Shown one piece after another: positions 21,221 to 35,382 of a DNA stretch of 64,000 bases. The notes under the pieces were generated by a model, which ran no database searches, was not told the origin of the DNA, and saw only the letters and a program-made list of their open reading frames with translations. How positions within the stretch are numbered: the first letter of the stretch is position 1; each line of letters begins with the position of its first letter. Location: the NCBI RefSeq assembly GCF_033546915.1, contig NZ_CP137850.1, positions 310,001 through 374,000 on the forward strand, written 5' to 3'. Source of the DNA: Mycoplasmopsis verecunda. Its GTDB lineage: Bacteria > Bacillota_I > Bacilli_A > Mycoplasmatales > Metamycoplasmataceae. Both the position numbers and the translations under genes were made by a program.

Positions 21221-24070
21221 TTACTTATCCTTAAATGTTAATGATTCTTTTGGAGATTTATTCTCAAAAATTACTGAATATATTTCATCATAATTTTTTA
21301 CTGGAATATATTCTAATTTTTCTTTAATTTCAAGCGGAACATCTTTAAGGTTTTTTACATTTCCAGCAGGAATGAAAATACGTTTTAATCCTTTAGAAGC
21401 GGCGGCAAATGATTTTTCTTTTAATCCACCAATTTCAAGCACTTTGCCTCTTAATGTAATTTCTCCAGTCATACCAATTTCGTTTGATACAGCTCTATGA
21501 GACAGTGCTGAAATGATAGCGGTTGTGAAAGTAACACCAGCAGAAGGACCGTCTTTTGGTACAGCTCCTTCAGGTACGTGAATATGAATGGTGTTAGATT
21601 CGAAATCAAAATCTTTAATTCCAAATCTATCCGCATTAGCTCTAACATAAGTTAAAGCAATTTGTGCTGATTCTTGCATAACTTCTTTTAATGAACCGGT
21701 TAATTTAATTTCAGATTTTCCTTGGTATGTTGTAACTTCAATAGGAAGAGTTGAGCCTCCAAATGATGTGTAAGCTAATCCAGTAACTGTACCAGGAGTT
21801 AAATCTTCTTCTTTTTCTTCATCTTTAAATTTAATAACACCCAGTAAATTTTCTAATTCTGAAATTTTTACTTCATAAGACATTAATGCTTCATCGTTTA
21901 ATTTCTTTAAAACAATTTTACGAGCAATTTTATCAAGAATACGTTTTAATCCACGCACTCCAGCTTCTTGTGTATAGTGTTTAATAATATAAGCTAAAGT
22001 CTCATCATCGATAATAAACATTTCTGCATCTAATCCAGCTTGTTCAACAACTTTAGGCATTAGATATTTCTTAGCTATGTTTACTTTTTCATTTAATGTA
22101 TAAGCTGATAATTCAATAATTTCAACTCTATCTACAAGAGCAGGTGGTATATTATCAAAGTAATTTGCTGTTGCAATAAAAATACATTTTGATAAATCAT
22201 ATTCATGTTCAAGATAGTGATCTTGGAATTTAGTATTTTGTTCTGGATCTAAAACCTCTAACATAGCACTAGCTGGATCGCCTTTGAAATCTGAAGCCAT
22301 TTTATCAATTTCATCAAGTAAAATAACAGGGTTAGATACACCAGTTTTAGTTATACCTTTAATAATTTTTCCAGGCATAGCGCCAACATAAGTTCTTCTG
22401 TGACCTCTGATTTCACTTTCATCATGTACACCACCTAGAGAGATTTTTAAAAATCTTCTATTAAGAGCTTCTGCAATAGCTTTAGAAAGTGATGTTTTTC
22501 CAGTTCCAGGAGGACCTACTAAAGTAAGGATTGGAACATTGTTATATTTGTCTTGAAGACTTTTTCCAGTCTCTTGGAATAAATTGTGATCGATTAAAGT
22601 TTCATCATCAATTTTTGTATATTCATCTTTATCTTTATTTTGATTTCTAACATTAATCAAGACAGCTAAATATTCCAAAATTCTTTCTTTAATTTCTTCT
22701 AGACCATAATGGTATTGGTCTAAAGTATCTTTTACATGAGAAATATCTAATAATTCTTTTTGCACTTTTCTTCAAGGTAATTTCTTTAAAGTAGATACAT
22801 AATTTTTAGAAATAGCAGCTTCAGGTGATGCGGGCATCATTTCAGATGAACGTTTTTCTTCTTCGGCGATTAATTTAATAACTGATTCAGGATAAATATC
22901 TTTTAATTTTGGATCTTTAATTATTTTTGTGTATTCATCTTCTTCTGCTGGAGCACCCATTTCTTCAAGAAAATCTTGTAATTGTTTAATTTTTTCTCTA
23001 GCTATAAATTCTTGTTGTTGACGATTTAATTTCTTAGAAAGTTTTTCATTAACATTTGAAGCTACTTGCATTTCCATAGCAATGATTTCAGTTACTTGAT
23101 TAATTAAAGCTTGAATTGGTGTCATTCCACCATCAAATAAATCATTTTGACCTAATGAATCGTATTTAATCATAAATTCATTTGGGTCTAAGAAGTTAAG
23201 TACTGTACATAATTTATCATAAATATATGAACCAGATGTTTTGCTCTTTCTCTTATCTTCGTATTTATCAAATAATTTTTGAATTTCAGAGAATGTATAT
23301 CTTTTAGCTTTTGAACCACGTTTGAATTTAAATGGAATTATATTTTTATCTAATGCAACAATATTTGGATCTTCTTGGTCCATAGCAAAAGGAAGCCCTG
23401 TATTTGAAATATTAGTAATTGTATCAAGGAATCCTTGCATTACTTTAATATCCATATCAGTTTGCATAAATTGTTTTCAATCTTCCCCAAACCCTTCAAG
23501 TAAGTTTCCAAATGCAATCATTTTAGGAGTAACTAATAATCCATCATCAATACGAACTTCATCAATTTCAGAATAATATAACTGTTTAAATACATTTAAT
23601 GATTTAAAAGTGAATTTAATTGTATTGGTTTTAGTATCTTTTTCGATTTCAAGAGGTTGAACCAATAATCCAAATTTATCTCTTGTATCTTCGGGGTCTG
23701 CGATATTGAATTTATTAAAGTTATAAATTAGTACTAAACGGTTTTTGCTATCGCTAATATTGATATTTGGCTGATTAAAGAAATCGTATAATGTAGCAAA
23801 TTGTTTATCATCACTTGATGCTTCTATTACACCAAATCCAGCTGGAAAACAAATTTCACTAGCATCTAATACAAGAGCAAATTTTTTCATTATAAATTTC
23901 TTAAGCGATTTAGAACCGCTAACATTTTGATATAGTGAGTCTAAAGCTGCATCAAATGCATTATTTGCTTCAAAAAGATCTATTAAATCTTCTGTATTTG
24001 TTATAACTAATCCATTATTTAATTCTTGTTGTTCAAGATTCTCTGTTTTCTTGGTTGTTTTTTTAGGCAT
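21221..24070 (-). CDS. lon: ATP-dependent protease La (Lon)
   Basis: A 949-residue cytosolic AAA+ protease for damaged and regulatory proteins. The Walker A motif is [10 protein letters not shown] (about residue 519), and Walker B is [13 protein letters not shown]. The Ser-Lys dyad is Ser843 in DGPSAGVTF and Lys886 in [10 protein letters not shown]. The N-terminal substrate domain is large and begins with a Lys/Thr-rich extension ([12 protein letters not shown]). The SD AAGGAG overlaps the end of leuS, suggesting cotranscription. Two TGA-Trp codons break the frame for standard translation. Confidence 0.95.
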
Positions 24071-24080
24071 TTTTTTCTCC

Positions 24081-26411
<2,331 letters not shown>

Positions 26412-26421
26412 TCATACTCCT

Positions 26422-27162
26422 TTAATAATAATTCGATTTTCTAATTTTATAAATAAAATTAGCCTTTGTCTCTCATATAATAAATATATAAATTATAATG
26501 AAATTTATTAATATGTTTGTTAAATTAAAAATAAAATAAAGTGTAAAAGAACCAACAAAATAATTAGGTATAAAAAAGAAAAACGCCTTAAATGAAGAAT
26601 CGTATTTTTCAATTACATCTAATAATGAAAATTCTGTCATATTTAACATTCAAAAATATATAACATTAAAAATAAAAGTATTTAGTAGTGGCATAATTAC
26701 AGAAACACTTATTAATGTAATAATCATAGAAATCGATATTTTCGCCAAGATATTTTGTTTATAAAATAAATTTAACACTCAATATATTAAATAAAAAATT
26801 ATTAAAATGAACAAATGACTAACTAAGACAATAAAATTCCCTAAATATTCATAAGGAATACCGGCACTTAATGTTGGAATAGTACTTGAGATTACTGGAA
26901 CTAATAAGAATCTAGAAACAGATATTATTAAAGCATATTGTAATCCAATATACATAAATGTAATAAATATAGGAACTAAGGATAGATTAAATGATAAAAA
27001 ACTATTAAATTTCATTACTGATCCAATTATTGATAGTAATATGGAAATAGCAAGCATTAAACCTGAAAAAGCAATCTTAAACGATGGAATAAGATTGCTT
27101 TTTCATCTAAAAATGTTTCTTTCATATTGATCATTTACTAAATTGCTTGTAATATTTTTCAT
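26422..27162 (-). CDS. Integral membrane protein, probable ECF transporter S component
   Basis: 246 residues. After a short basic N-terminus, SFKIAFSGLMLAISILLSIIG starts a series of about six hydrophobic helices. The pattern (FKIAFSGLMLAISIL, then LVPIFITFMYIGLQYALIISV) resembles vitamin-binding S components of energy-coupling factor transporters. These bind a vitamin or cofactor and join a shared ATPase module encoded elsewhere. The ligand cannot be inferred. It ends 11 bp before the leuS start, overlapping its leader, and probably begins the operon. Four TGA-Trp codons occur. Confidence 0.55.
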
Positions 27163-27417
27163 ATTTACTCTTCGATAATATTTAAGTAAATTATATTATA
27201 TATTTAAATTACATATATGAGAGTTTAAAAATAAAAAATTAGTTTTTATATGTAAAATATTGAAATTTTTAACTTTTTAATAAAATCATAGTAAATTTAA
27301 TAAATTACTATTAAGTAATATAAATTAGTAAAATTGTGATATAAATTAATAGCAAGCATAAATGTAAAATTTTTAGTAAAATTTTAGATATTTATCAAGC
27401 TAATTAAAGAGGTTATT
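27163..27417. promoter_or_regulatory. Divergent promoter region between the ECF-like gene and nadE
   Basis: A 255-bp spacer of over 80% A+T with no gene. It holds short palindromes such as TTACTATTAAGTAA near 27307 and a weak SD AAAGAGG before nadE. No clear -35/-10 pair can be chosen. Confidence 0.4.
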
Positions 27418-28209
27418 ATGAGCAAAATCACAAGTTATCAAAACAATAGACCGATTTATGATAAACAAGCTGCTCTAGATTATTTAGAAGTGATTAAAAA
27501 CTTCTTACTTGAATATTTAGAAAAAGCTAATGCAAATGCCTTTGTTGTAGGTATTTCGGGAGGAATTGATTCAGCTTTAGTATATGCTATAGCTAAAAAT
27601 ATTCGTCCAAGTCAAACCTTTGGTATTGTCATGCCTGTTGGTAAAATGTTACAAGAAGATTTAGGACATATTGCTAAATTAGAAGAAACATTTGATGATA
27701 AATTTGAAGTAGTTGATTTATCTGAAACATTTAATTCAATTTATAATGCTGTAAATGTTTCAAATCCTTTAGCAATAGCAAATATTAAGCCTAGATTACG
27801 AATGACAACATTATATGCAAAAGCACAAGATAAAAATGCTTTAGTGCTTGGAACTGATAATCTAGACGAAACATATATTGGATACTTTACTAAATATGGC
27901 GATGGTGGAGTTGATTTGCTTCCAATTTCACGATTAACCAAAGGTGAGGTTAGATTTTTAGCTTCATTGTTAAATGTACCAAATGAAATTATCAATAAAG
28001 CTCCATCTGCTGGTTTATGAGAAAACCAAACAGATGAAAGCGAACTTGGATTTTCATATCAACAACTTGATTTTTACTTAGATAATCTTGATAATAAAGA
28101 GTTGATATCAAAAGTTTTATCAAAAGATACAGTTGATAAAATTCAACATAAGCATGCAATTTCTCAACATAAGAGAGACGCAATATATAAGCCATCTGAA
28201 ATTAAATAA
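27418..28209 (+). CDS. nadE: NAD synthetase (ammonia-dependent)
   Basis: A 263-residue enzyme that turns nicotinate adenine dinucleotide, ATP and ammonia into NAD. The PP-loop is GISGGIDSALV. LGTDNLDETYIGYFTKYGDGGVDLLPI and TKGEVR are the family's binding motifs, and SAGLWENQTDESELG near the end contains a TGA-Trp. The glutaminase domain of larger NadE proteins is absent, so free ammonia is the likely nitrogen donor. The gene is 14 bp upstream of yebC and probably cotranscribed with it. Confidence 0.93.
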
Positions 28210-28223
28210 CTAAAGGAGATATT

Positions 28224-28952
28224 ATGGCAGGACATTCACACGCAGCCAATATTATGCACCGTAAAGGGGCACAAGATGCAGCAAGAGGAAAAGTTTTTCA
28301 AAAATTATCAAAAGAAATCTTCGTTGCAGCACAAAAAGGACCAGATCCTGACACAAACCCAGCATTAAAGTTAGCAATTGCTAAAGCAAAAGCTAAAAAC
28401 ATGCCAAAAGATAACATTGAAAGAGCAATTAAAAAAGCCGCAGGAGACAAAAATGCTAACACATTTGTTGAAACAGTTTTTAATGCAACAGTAAGTGGTG
28501 GAGCAACATTTATAGTTGTTACATTATCTGATAATTTAAATAGAGTTAAATCAAATATTCAATCATACTTTAATAAGCAAAATGCTACACTTGGTAAAAC
28601 TGGACAAATTCCATTTGCTTTCGATAAAAAAGGGATTATTGAAGTTTCTAAACAATATGTATCAGAAGATGACATTATGTTAGTTGCTTTAGAAAATGGA
28701 GCAGATGATGTTGAAGTTGCTGAAGATTCATTTGTATTAACTACAGCACCAGAAAACTTCTCAGATTTAAAATCAGCTCTAGAATCATCACTTGGTATTA
28801 ATGAATATATCCAATGTGAAGTTACATATTTACCAAATATGTATGTAGAATACGATGCAGAAAAAGAAGCTAAACTTCTTGAATTTGTTGAAAAATTAAA
28901 AGATGATGATGATGTTCAAGACGTTTACCATAATATCGATATCAAGGAATAA
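28224..28952 (+). CDS. yebC: YebC/PmpR-TACO1 family regulator
   Basis: A 242-residue soluble protein with the invariant N-terminus MAGHSHAANIMHRKGAQDAARGK, the family signature, after AAAGGAGATATT. Members act as transcription regulators or, as shown for TACO1 and bacterial homologues, help ribosomes through difficult stretches such as polyproline. The stop overlaps the start of the ZIP gene (TAATG), so the two are translationally coupled. Confidence 0.93.
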   Translation: MAGHSHAANIMHRKGAQDAARGKVFQKLSKEIFVAAQKGPDPDTNPALKLAIAKAKAKNMPKDNIERAIKKAAGDKNANTFVETVFNATVSGGATFIVVTLSDNLNRVKSNIQSYFNKQNATLGKTGQIPFAFDKKGIIEVSKQYVSEDDIMLVALENGADDVEVAEDSFVLTTAPENFSDLKSALESSLGINEYIQCEVTYLPNMYVEYDAEKEAKLLEFVEKLKDDDDVQDVYHNIDIKE

Positions 28953-30139
28953 TGTCATTAAATAATTTTTATGAATATTTAGCAAATTTACCCGGTAGTT
29001 CAGCTTCGCTAGCAACTTTTATAATTATATTAATTGCTTTATTATGTTTGTTAGCAGTACCTACTTTGCTATCACTAATTTTGCCTTTATTCCATCGACT
29101 TAAAGATAAAAGATTTAAAAATTTTACATTTTACCTATATGCTTTTTCAACCGGATTTTTCATTGCACTTGCAATGTTTGGATTTTTAAGAGAAAGTATA
29201 GAACAATCTTCACATGGAGCAGCTGCTCACTTCGGAGATCGAAACAAAAGTATTATTTATGGAATTAATATAGGAACTGTAGTTTCTGGATTAATTTTTG
29301 GATTACTATTTTCATTTGCTTTAAAATTTGTAATTACATACCGTATAAATAAAGTTCTTAAAAAAGATCGAAAACTAAGTGTTTTTGTGCATGATCATGG
29401 TGTTGAACATCATTCACATGATCATGATCATAGTAGTTTAGTGGTTTATTCACATACTAATAAAAAAAATGATAATACTGATAGTTTATTGAATGCTGAA
29501 CAGAAAATTTCATCGTCTGATGTAGTGATATATAGTGGTGATAAATATATTCACCAACATAAACATCTTAATCACACACATTCTCATGCGCACCCTGATT
29601 ATATTTTCGGGCAAGAAGAAAATTTAGCTCAAGCAGAAGAAACGATTATTAATAAAACTTCTCCTAAAATGAAAGTCATTGCATTGTTATTGTTATTAAC
29701 TCATCGTATTCCTGAGGGAATTTTACTAGGTTACAACTTAACATTAGCTACCGAGGGACAAACAAATAACTTAACAATAGCATACTTTGTTTCATTAATA
29801 CTACACTTAATACCTGAAGAATCAATATTTTATTTCAGATTAAGAGAAGCAGGTTTTGGCCGTATTAATTCATTACTTTTATCATTTTTAGGTTTATCAT
29901 TATTCTTGCCATTTATGTTAATTGGTGCTTATGCTGGCCAATACATAAATGAATTATGATGATTAAAAGCAATTATGTTTTCAGCAATTGCTGGTATATT
30001 CTTATTTATTGCAATAGTTGAATTTATTCCTGAATTCTATCACAATCATATGAGCAAAAAACAATGATTTACCGTTCTTGTTTCATTATTCATTGGAATA
30101 ATAATAGGAGTTTTAATTCTATCATTCCACTCACACTAG
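28952..30139 (+). CDS. ZIP-family divalent metal transporter
   Basis: A 395-residue membrane protein with about eight transmembrane segments. The two conserved ZIP metal sites are present: HRIPEGILLGYNL and HLIPEESIFYF. The loop between TM3 and TM4 is very His-rich (HDHGVEHHSHDHDH, HQHKHLNHTHSHAH), as in zinc or iron carriers. It likely imports Zn2+ or a similar ion. It starts at the TAATG overlap with yebC and has no own SD. The stop codon lies inside the terminator hairpin. Confidence 0.85.
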
Positions 30140-30152
30140 AGTGGATTTTTAT
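30124..30152 (+). terminator. Terminator overlapping the ZIP gene end
   Basis: ATTCCACTC-ACACTA-GAGTGGATTTTT. Confidence 0.8.
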
Positions 30153-30701
30153 TACTGTATTATTAGCTAATTACTATACTTACGATACAATAATTAATTT
30201 TGTGTAAATTAAAAAACCTGAGTTTCCAAGTTATCCAGATAAAATCTACTTTTAGCTCTATTTTATAGTGCTTTTTTGCTTTTCAGCATCAATAATTACA
30301 CAGAAATTTTGAAGTTTTCAAAAATTGTATCTTTTATTATTTATGAATCTAATTCTCCGCTAAATATTAGTGGAATTATTTTTTCTGTGTAATTTGAGCA
30401 CTTTTATACAATAATTTAACTATTTTCTAGGGACAAAAATATTTTTGACATTCTTAACTTGGAATCACAGGTTAAGATAACGGGAAGGAGTATACTCATA
30501 ATAATTAAATTAACAGTTAAAAATATTTATTTAGATATTTTAATATCTACTGCATTAGTGAAAATATCTAAATTTAGTAAAAAATATTTAATTATTTATG
30601 TTTTTACATATATTTCCACATTTCCACAAAATGGTATATAGATGCCAAAAAGAGTAAAATATAACTAGGTAATATTATTAAATATTGCTTAGAGGTAAAG
30701 A
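30153..30701. other. 549-bp gene-free region with nested inverted repeats
   Basis: No convincing gene. A terminator-like hairpin (GCTCTATTTTATAGTGC then TTTTTT) lies near 30255-30277. A perfect 13-base inverted repeat, AATTACACAGAAA at 30294-30306 and TTTCTGTGTAATT at 30382-30394, encloses two smaller hairpins. These are TTTTGAA/TTCAAAA at 30307-30323, and one built on AATT..CCGCTA / TAGTGG AATT at about 30351-30376. This would fold as a three-way junction in RNA. A 60-codon frame at 30459-30641 lacks a ribosome binding site and is probably chance. Confidence 0.5.
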
Positions 30702-31202
30702 ATGAAATTTCTCAAAAAATATAGTGGTTATTTACTGATGGGGTTTGCATTTCTAATTTTAATTTTAATGCTTGTACCTAATCAAATTATTATCGCAAAT
30801 GTAACAAATACTGATGCAAAACTAACAACAATCTATAGTTACATATCATTTATTGGCGGTACATCTGAAGGGCTACCTGGTGAATTTTTAACAACAGGAT
30901 TTGTTTTTTCATGAATAATACTTATTATGTTATTAATAATTAGCGAATTCTTAAAACAATACCATAATAAAGTAATAATGCATACATCACAATTTGTTAC
31001 ATTAATTTATTCAATATATATTTTCATCTTATGTGCATTGGTAGCGGCATATATTAAACCTAATTATGCTAATGGTAATACAATTAGTTCATTGCCTACA
31101 GTAATTGCATCATTTGGAATAATTTTAATAATTTCAATGTGAGCATTAGCTATATTGCAAAGTATTGAATGTAAAAAAACTAAAGTTTGTAAACAAAATT
31201 AA
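30702..31202 (+). CDS. Four-helix membrane protein of unknown function
   Basis: 166 residues with the start MKFLKKYSGYLLMG after GAGGTAAAGA. Four hydrophobic helices lie at about residues 8-34, 61-83, 93-117 and 133-153, with a short basic tail (CKKTKVCKQN). A first extracellular loop holds FIGGTSEGLPGEF. Two TGA codons are Trp. I do not recognise a family. It stands alone between two gene-free, hairpin-rich regions. Confidence 0.6.
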
Positions 31203-31477
31203 ATTAATTTAAAGATAAAGTAGAAATGGGAGTTATATCCCATAGCACTCAAAGTTTATAAACTTTATTATTGTAATTTTCTGCATCTAGAATCTAGGTG
31301 CGTTTTTTTCTAATTGAGTTGAATTTTATAATGTGGTAGTTACATTCTTATAGAATTATTTAACTAAATTTTAAGGAAATCGACATTATAAATATTTCTC
31401 AAGGTACAAAATTTTGGGTTCATTGAATATGTGCCTTAAATTATTATATAATTTAAGAAATTATTGAAAGGGAGCTG
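31203..31477 (+). other. Gene-free region with three hairpins and a terminator
   Basis: Hairpins occur in series: TGGGA-GTTATA-TCCCA near 31228, the palindrome AAAGTTTATAAACTTT near 31250, and GCATCTAG-AAT-CTAGGTGC followed by seven Ts at about 31283-31309. The last is a good terminator; the block could be the 3' end of the preceding transcript or a small RNA. Further on, AAGGTAC/GTGCCTT (about 31401-31437) can pair, and a TATAAT-like box near 31452 precedes gdpP. Confidence 0.45.
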
Positions 31478-33484
31478 ATGCGCAAGAAACAGAAAGTTTG
31501 AATTTATTCTGGATTAATTACATTATTTATCATAATGTTCATTTTATTAATATGAGCATTGACAAAGATTAAAACAGATTTATTTACAAATATTTTGATT
31601 ATATTTGGAATGTTTGTAGTACTAGGTATTGTTATAATGCTGCTTTATTTTGCAATTTATAATTTTGCTAAATCAAGAGAACTAATTAACAAGTCCTTTA
31701 ATGGATTTTTAGAAAAGATTATGACTAACAACAATATTGGTTTGATAATTTATGATATTGATCAAAATATTGTATGAACAAGTAATTTCATTAAAAATAA
31801 ATTTCATAAAGACTTCATTAATTGATCAATTAATCAATTTTTTGAAAAGATTGATGATAATTACCAAAAAGAAGTCGATTTAAATCAAACAAAATTAGAG
31901 TTTTATAATAATAAAAACATTTATGAAGCGCAGTTTTGGCCATTGTCTAATACAATTGTAATTCGTGATATAACATCAGAACATTTATTCAAGGTGGAAG
32001 CTTGAGAACAAAAACCTGTAATTGGTGAAATAGAAATAGATAATTATCAAATGTATCAATCTATTTTATCTGAAGAACAATTATTTATCGTAAATAAAAT
32101 CGTTATAGACACAATTAAAGAATATATGGAAAGATATAATTTAATTTATCGTCAATATACCAATGGTAAATTTGTTGTAATCACAAATGAAAAATCATTA
32201 CAAGAAATGTCTAAGGATAATTTTTCATTATTTACTAATATCCACCAAAATGTAAATGATACAGCTATTAATAAGTTATCACTTAGTGTCGGATTTGCAC
32301 ATGGATGGAGTTCTTTAAAAGAAAAATTAGAACAAGCTAAAAAAGCTCTTGTGCAGGCACAAAACCGTGGTGGTGACCAAATTGCAATATTTTCTAATGT
32401 GCAACCTGCTGTATACTTTGGATCAAATAGTGAAATTATGTCAAATAATAATAAAACCAAAATTAAAGCAGTTGCTCTAGAGTTTTCTAAGAGATTGCAA
32501 GATAAAACTATTGAGAAAGTAATTGTTTATGGTCATAGTTTAGCTGACCTTGATGCGCTAGGTTCATCATATGCAATTGTTGAAGTAGCTCGTAGTTTTG
32601 GAAAAGATGCTTATATTTGTAATATAACATTTGACCAAACAACAGAAAAATACTTAAATGAATTAAAGACTGAATCTGATTTTGATACAGGTATTTTCAT
32701 AAAACCAGCTCATGCAACAAAAATAACTGATGCGAATACTTTAGTTGTACTTGTAGATAACTCTGATATAAATCGTACAGATAATAAAGATGGAGTTATT
32801 AATGCACTTAGAAATAACATATTTGTTTTCGATCACCATCGTGTTGGAAAAAGTATTGACTTTTGTCCTTTAACCAATATCTATATTGATACAACTGCTT
32901 CATCAGCCTCTGAAATAGTAACTGAAATAATGACATTTATGGATTACAACTTACATATTTCACAATTATGTGCTCAGTTACTTTTAAGTGGTATTTATTT
33001 AGATACGGCTCAATTTTCAAAATCAGTAACAACAAGAACATTTGAAGCAAGTGCTTGACTTGAATCTAAAGGTGCAAATGTAATTAAGAGTGGAAATCTA
33101 CTTAAAATAGATGATGAAACAGAAGAACAAATTCAAAAATTATTGCAAAATACACAAGAAGTAAAAAGTGGATATTATTTAGCTTACTCAGATATTGAAG
33201 TTTCAAATGATGTAATCTCAATGGCTGCTAATGAAATACTTAGAATCAAAGGACGTGAAGCTAGTTTTGTGGTCGCTAAATTAAAAGATACTAAAAAATA
33301 TAAGCTTAGTGCGCGTGGTATAGCTACAAATGTGCAAATTATTTGTGAACAAGTTGGTGGTGGAGGGCATTTTTCTACAGCCGCTGCCACTTCCGATGAG
33401 GATCTAGAAACATTTGTTGATAATATTAGACATGCAATAATTACTAGTGAAAGAGAGATACAAGATGAAAGTAATATTAATTAA
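31478..33484 (+). CDS. gdpP: Membrane-bound c-di-AMP phosphodiesterase
   Basis: 668 residues. Two N-terminal transmembrane segments are followed by a PAS-like region and a degenerate GGDEF domain (SLSVGFAHGWSSLKEKLEQAKKAL). The DHH-DHHA1 catalytic part follows, with VYGHSLADLDALGSS, FDHHRVGKSID (DHH motif) and VGGGGHFSTAAA. The family hydrolyses cyclic di-AMP to pApA and so controls potassium and osmotic balance. Metal-binding His and Asp residues are present, so it is probably active. The last 20 bp overlap rplI. The gdpP-rplI-dnaB order is widely conserved in Firmicutes and their relatives. Confidence 0.9.
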
Positions 33485-33926
33485 AGATTGTAAAGATGGA
33501 AAAGCTAATACAATCGTAGAAGTTTCAAATGGTTATGGATCAAATTATTTGATTAAAAATGGTTTTGGTGTTCCATATAATGAACAAACACTTCATCAAC
33601 TAAATAGAAGATTAAATAATTTAGTTGCTGAAGAACATGAAAAAAGAACATCAGCTTTACATTTAAAAGATGAATTAGAAAAAATAGAACTAAGCTATGT
33701 ATTAGAAGCTAATACAGATGCAAACGGAAATTTAAATGTACATGGTTCAGTATCAACTAAAGACGTTGAAAAAGAATTACAAAATAGAGGTTATAAACTG
33801 GATAAACACTCATTAAGCAAAGTTCGTCTAGTTTCAGAAGGGCCACATGATATCGAAGCTATATTGTATAAAGATATTAAAGCAAATATAAGAGTTGTGA
33901 TTACATTAAAACATGTCAAGAAGTAA
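33465..33926 (+). CDS. rplI: Ribosomal protein L9
   Basis: 153 residues starting MKVILIKDCKDGKANTIVEVSNGYGSN, the conserved L9 N-domain (a longer in-frame start at 33447 is unlikely). The long connecting helix and C-terminal domain (ISYVLEAN-like region, RGYKLDKHSL) are present. It overlaps gdpP by 20 bp and dnaB by 14 bp, so translation of the three is coupled. Confidence 0.95.
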   Translation: MKVILIKDCKDGKANTIVEVSNGYGSNYLIKNGFGVPYNEQTLHQLNRRLNNLVAEEHEKRTSALHLKDELEKIELSYVLEANTDANGNLNVHGSVSTKDVEKELQNRGYKLDKHSLSKVRLVSEGPHDIEAILYKDIKANIRVVITLKHVKK

Positions 33927-35379
33927 AAGATTTTTCGAAGAAAAACAATATAACTATATTTCAGGTGAATTAGTTCCTCTAAAAGATACTTTATTTCACG
34001 ATGAAAGTGTTGAACGTGAAGTGCTTAGTAATATGTTTAATGATTTAGATAAACAATCGCTTGGTTTTGATTATTTAACTCCACAAGCATTTTATAATAT
34101 TGCTTATCAACAATTATTTAAACTTGTAAAACAAACCAGATCAAATTCAAATAATAAAACAATAACATTTGATTATAATGATGTTAAAAAGTTAATTGAA
34201 ACACATAATACACAATTTGAATATAGTGCTTTAAATATAGCTATTCTTAACAAAATTACTTCATCATTTTATAATGAAGATAACTTTGTAAATAACATTG
34301 AAAAATTAATTGACCTACAAAAAATGAGAAATTTAGAATCATTTTATACTGAATATTTAAAATCTTTAGGACAAAATAAAGTGATTTTATGAGATAAAAG
34401 TATTCAAGACTTACAAAATTTCTTATTATCAAACAATAACATGTCAATTAAAAACTCTGAATTCATTCCTTTGGATGAAGCTGCTATGCAACTAGCTGAA
34501 AGAATTAATTCTATTTTGCAAAATAATGCAGAAGAACAAAAATATCTTTATACAGGTTTTTACTCAATTGATAAATATATAAAAGGATTTAAACCCGGAC
34601 AATTAATTATTCTAGCAGCTAGACCCGGAGTAGGAAAAACTGCTTTAGCTTTAAATATTGCTAAAAATATTGTTGATGAAGCTAATATGAAAAATGAAGT
34701 GAAAAATGTTGCTTTTATTTCATTAGAAATGCCAACTAGTGAATTAACAAGTAGATATTTATCAACTTCAAGCGGAATTGAACTTTATAAAATTCAAAAC
34801 CCCAAATTAATTAATAGCGGAGATGAAGCATTAAAACTTTTCCATACTATAGAAAATATGAAAAAAGATAGTGTTGTTTGATTTGATGATGAACCAAAAA
34901 GCAATATTTCTGAAATCATATTTAAAATAAGACACTTAATGAAAAATCTAGAAGGCAAACTTGATTTAGTTGTTATTGATTACTTACAACTATTATCAGG
35001 TGATGCTAGCGGAAATAGACAAACAGAAGTTGCTGCAATATCTCGTTCATTAAAAACATTAGCTTTAGAATTAAAAATTCCTATTATTGCATTATCACAA
35101 CTATCTCGTAGTGTCGAAAATAGAGAAGACAAGCGTCCACAATTAAGTGATTTACGTGAATCAGGACAAATTGAACAGGATGCCGATATTGTACTTTTCT
35201 TAAGTAGAAAACCTCTTAAAAAAGGTATTTCCGAAGAAGAATCTAATAAAAATGAACATATTCCAGTAGTACTTACTGTTGCTAAAAATAGAAACGGACA
35301 ACCATTTGTTTCTGAAACATTAATCTACACTGGTAAATATGTAAAATTTACAGATGAAAAAGAAGGGAACAGTTATTAA
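33913..35379 (+). CDS. dnaB: Replicative DNA helicase DnaB
   Basis: A 488-residue hexameric helicase of the replication fork. The N-terminal primase-interaction domain is followed by the RecA-like domain, with Walker A ARPGVGKTALALN, Walker B LDLVVIDYLQLL, ALSQLSRSVENR and LRESGQIEQDADIVLFL. The core is standard. The start at 33913 overlaps the end of rplI. Confidence 0.95.
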
Positions 35380-35382
35380 ATT

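Noticed and set aside
30459-30641. 60-codon open frame in the gene-free region
   Set aside because: No ribosome binding site, no recognisable family, composition like the surrounding AT-rich spacer; short open frames are frequent when only TAA and TAG stop.
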